Source: an uncultured Chloroflexota bacterium (GTDB lineage Bacteria > Chloroflexota > Anaerolineae > Aggregatilineales > Phototrophicaceae). Taken from it: a stretch of 5,268 bases of DNA. The stretch spans positions 1 to 5,268 of the forward strand of contig CALMZT010000068.1 in assembly GCA_937870805.1 (NCBI GenBank), read 5' to 3'. Position numbers and translations under genes: made by a program. Below the pieces are notes generated by a model that was not told the DNA's origin, made no database searches, and saw only the letters and a list, made by a program, of their open reading frames with translations. Positions 4,892-5,268 of the stretch are shown here, one piece after another. The first letter of the stretch is position 1. Every line of letters starts with the position of its first letter.

Positions 4892-5268
4892 ATGCGTTCG
4901 ATGAAAATTACATTGTTGACTGCGCTTGTTGTTTTTGTAATGGCAGCGTGTGCCCCCGACAATCTCGATATCACCCCTAGTCCAACAGTTGCGCCGAGTT
5001 CTACGCCAGCGCCAACACGTGAAGCAGGTGCAGTCGAGCCAACTGCCGTGCCTGAAGTTTCTGATGCTAATCGCGCGATTCTCGATACAATCATCGCTGG
5101 TGTGCCTACATCCATTGGCGCGGGTAACGCGACATGGCGCAAATCTGTCGATGAAACCACCGGGGAAGAAATCGTTTATCAAGATCAAGACGCCGGCATT
5201 ACAGCGAAAGTGTTCTACAGCGAAGCGGGCGGCGGTTTCTCTGAGCTTACATTCGGAGTGTTCGATAC
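4892..5268 (+). CDS. Putative lipoprotein of unknown function (partial, runs off the window)
   Basis: An open frame of 125 complete codons starts at ATG 4892 and has no stop before the window end. The N-terminus MRSMKITLLTALVVFVMAAC is a lipoprotein signal peptide: basic start, hydrophobic core and lipobox-like MAAC with C20 as the lipidation site. Met at -3 is less usual than Leu. Residues 28-54 form a flexible Pro/Thr/Ser/Ala-rich linker (TPSPT, STPAPT, EPTAVP). From about residue 57 a folded domain begins, with a likely helix (DANRAILDTIIAG, 58-70) and then strand-like segments (EEIVYQD, 92-98; ITAKVFYSE, 103-111; FSELTFGVFD, 116-125). I do not recognise the family. The gene sits 21 nt after the ATPase in the same direction, so it is probably co-transcribed and may be an accessory surface protein of the transporter. 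An unrelated cell-envelope role is also possible. Confidence 0.85.
   Translation, partial: MRSMKITLLTALVVFVMAACAPDNLDITPSPTVAPSSTPAPTREAGAVEPTAVPEVSDANRAILDTIIAGVPTSIGAGNATWRKSVDETTGEEIVYQDQDAGITAKVFYSEAGGGFSELTFGVFD

Noticed and set aside
4679..5188. 169-codon minus-strand open frame at the right end
   Set aside because: It is antisense to the ATPase H-loop region and to the lipoprotein with its good ribosome site and lipobox. The translation is rich in Cys, His, Arg and Trp without any motif, typical of an antisense artefact.

Overview
The window carries a CUT2-type (ribose/xylose/fructose class, TC 3.A.1.2) ABC sugar importer on the + strand, with a metallo-beta-lactamase-fold gene before it and a lipoprotein gene after it. 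All genes run left to right, base composition is close to balanced by eye, and no mobile element, RNA gene or CRISPR array was seen. The likely source is a Chloroflexota bacterium (Anaerolineae-like). This is an inference from the style of the proteins: a Pro/Thr/Ser-rich linker after the lipobox, an oversized XylH-like permease and a half-size FrcA-like ATPase. There is no rRNA or phylogenetic marker to prove it.

Layout. Positions 2-55 hold the last 17 codons of an upstream gene, whose stop overlaps the start of the next gene by 4 nt (ATGA). Positions 52-726 encode a UlaG/Lactamase_B_3-like MBL-fold protein whose first metal-binding motif is degenerate. Positions 727-920 are a regulatory gap with a possible weak terminator, a weak promoter candidate, three TTGAGT elements spaced about four helical turns apart, and a good Shine-Dalgarno. 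Positions 921-1907 encode the secreted sugar-binding protein. Positions 1908-2021 hold two tandem stem-loops, the second an 11-bp perfect stem. Positions 2022-4085 encode a 687-residue permease, positions 4082-4870 the ATPase (again a 4-nt ATGA overlap), and positions 4892 to the window end a partial lipoprotein gene 21 nt downstream.

How the genes work together. The binding protein captures a sugar outside the cytoplasmic membrane and delivers it to a permease homodimer. A homodimer of the single-domain ATPase powers import. The hairpins between the binding protein and permease genes probably let the binding protein be made in excess. The lipoprotein is spaced like an operon member, so it may be an accessory subunit, but its role is unknown.

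The most unusual item is the permease. About 270 residues precede its XylH-like core. They contain a clear internal duplication (residues 38-98 and 126-186, 26/61 identical by hand count, offset 88) of a two-helix hairpin with a conserved, probably extracytoplasmic loop, followed by a possible diverged third hairpin. I do not recognise this module from classical RbsC or XylH.
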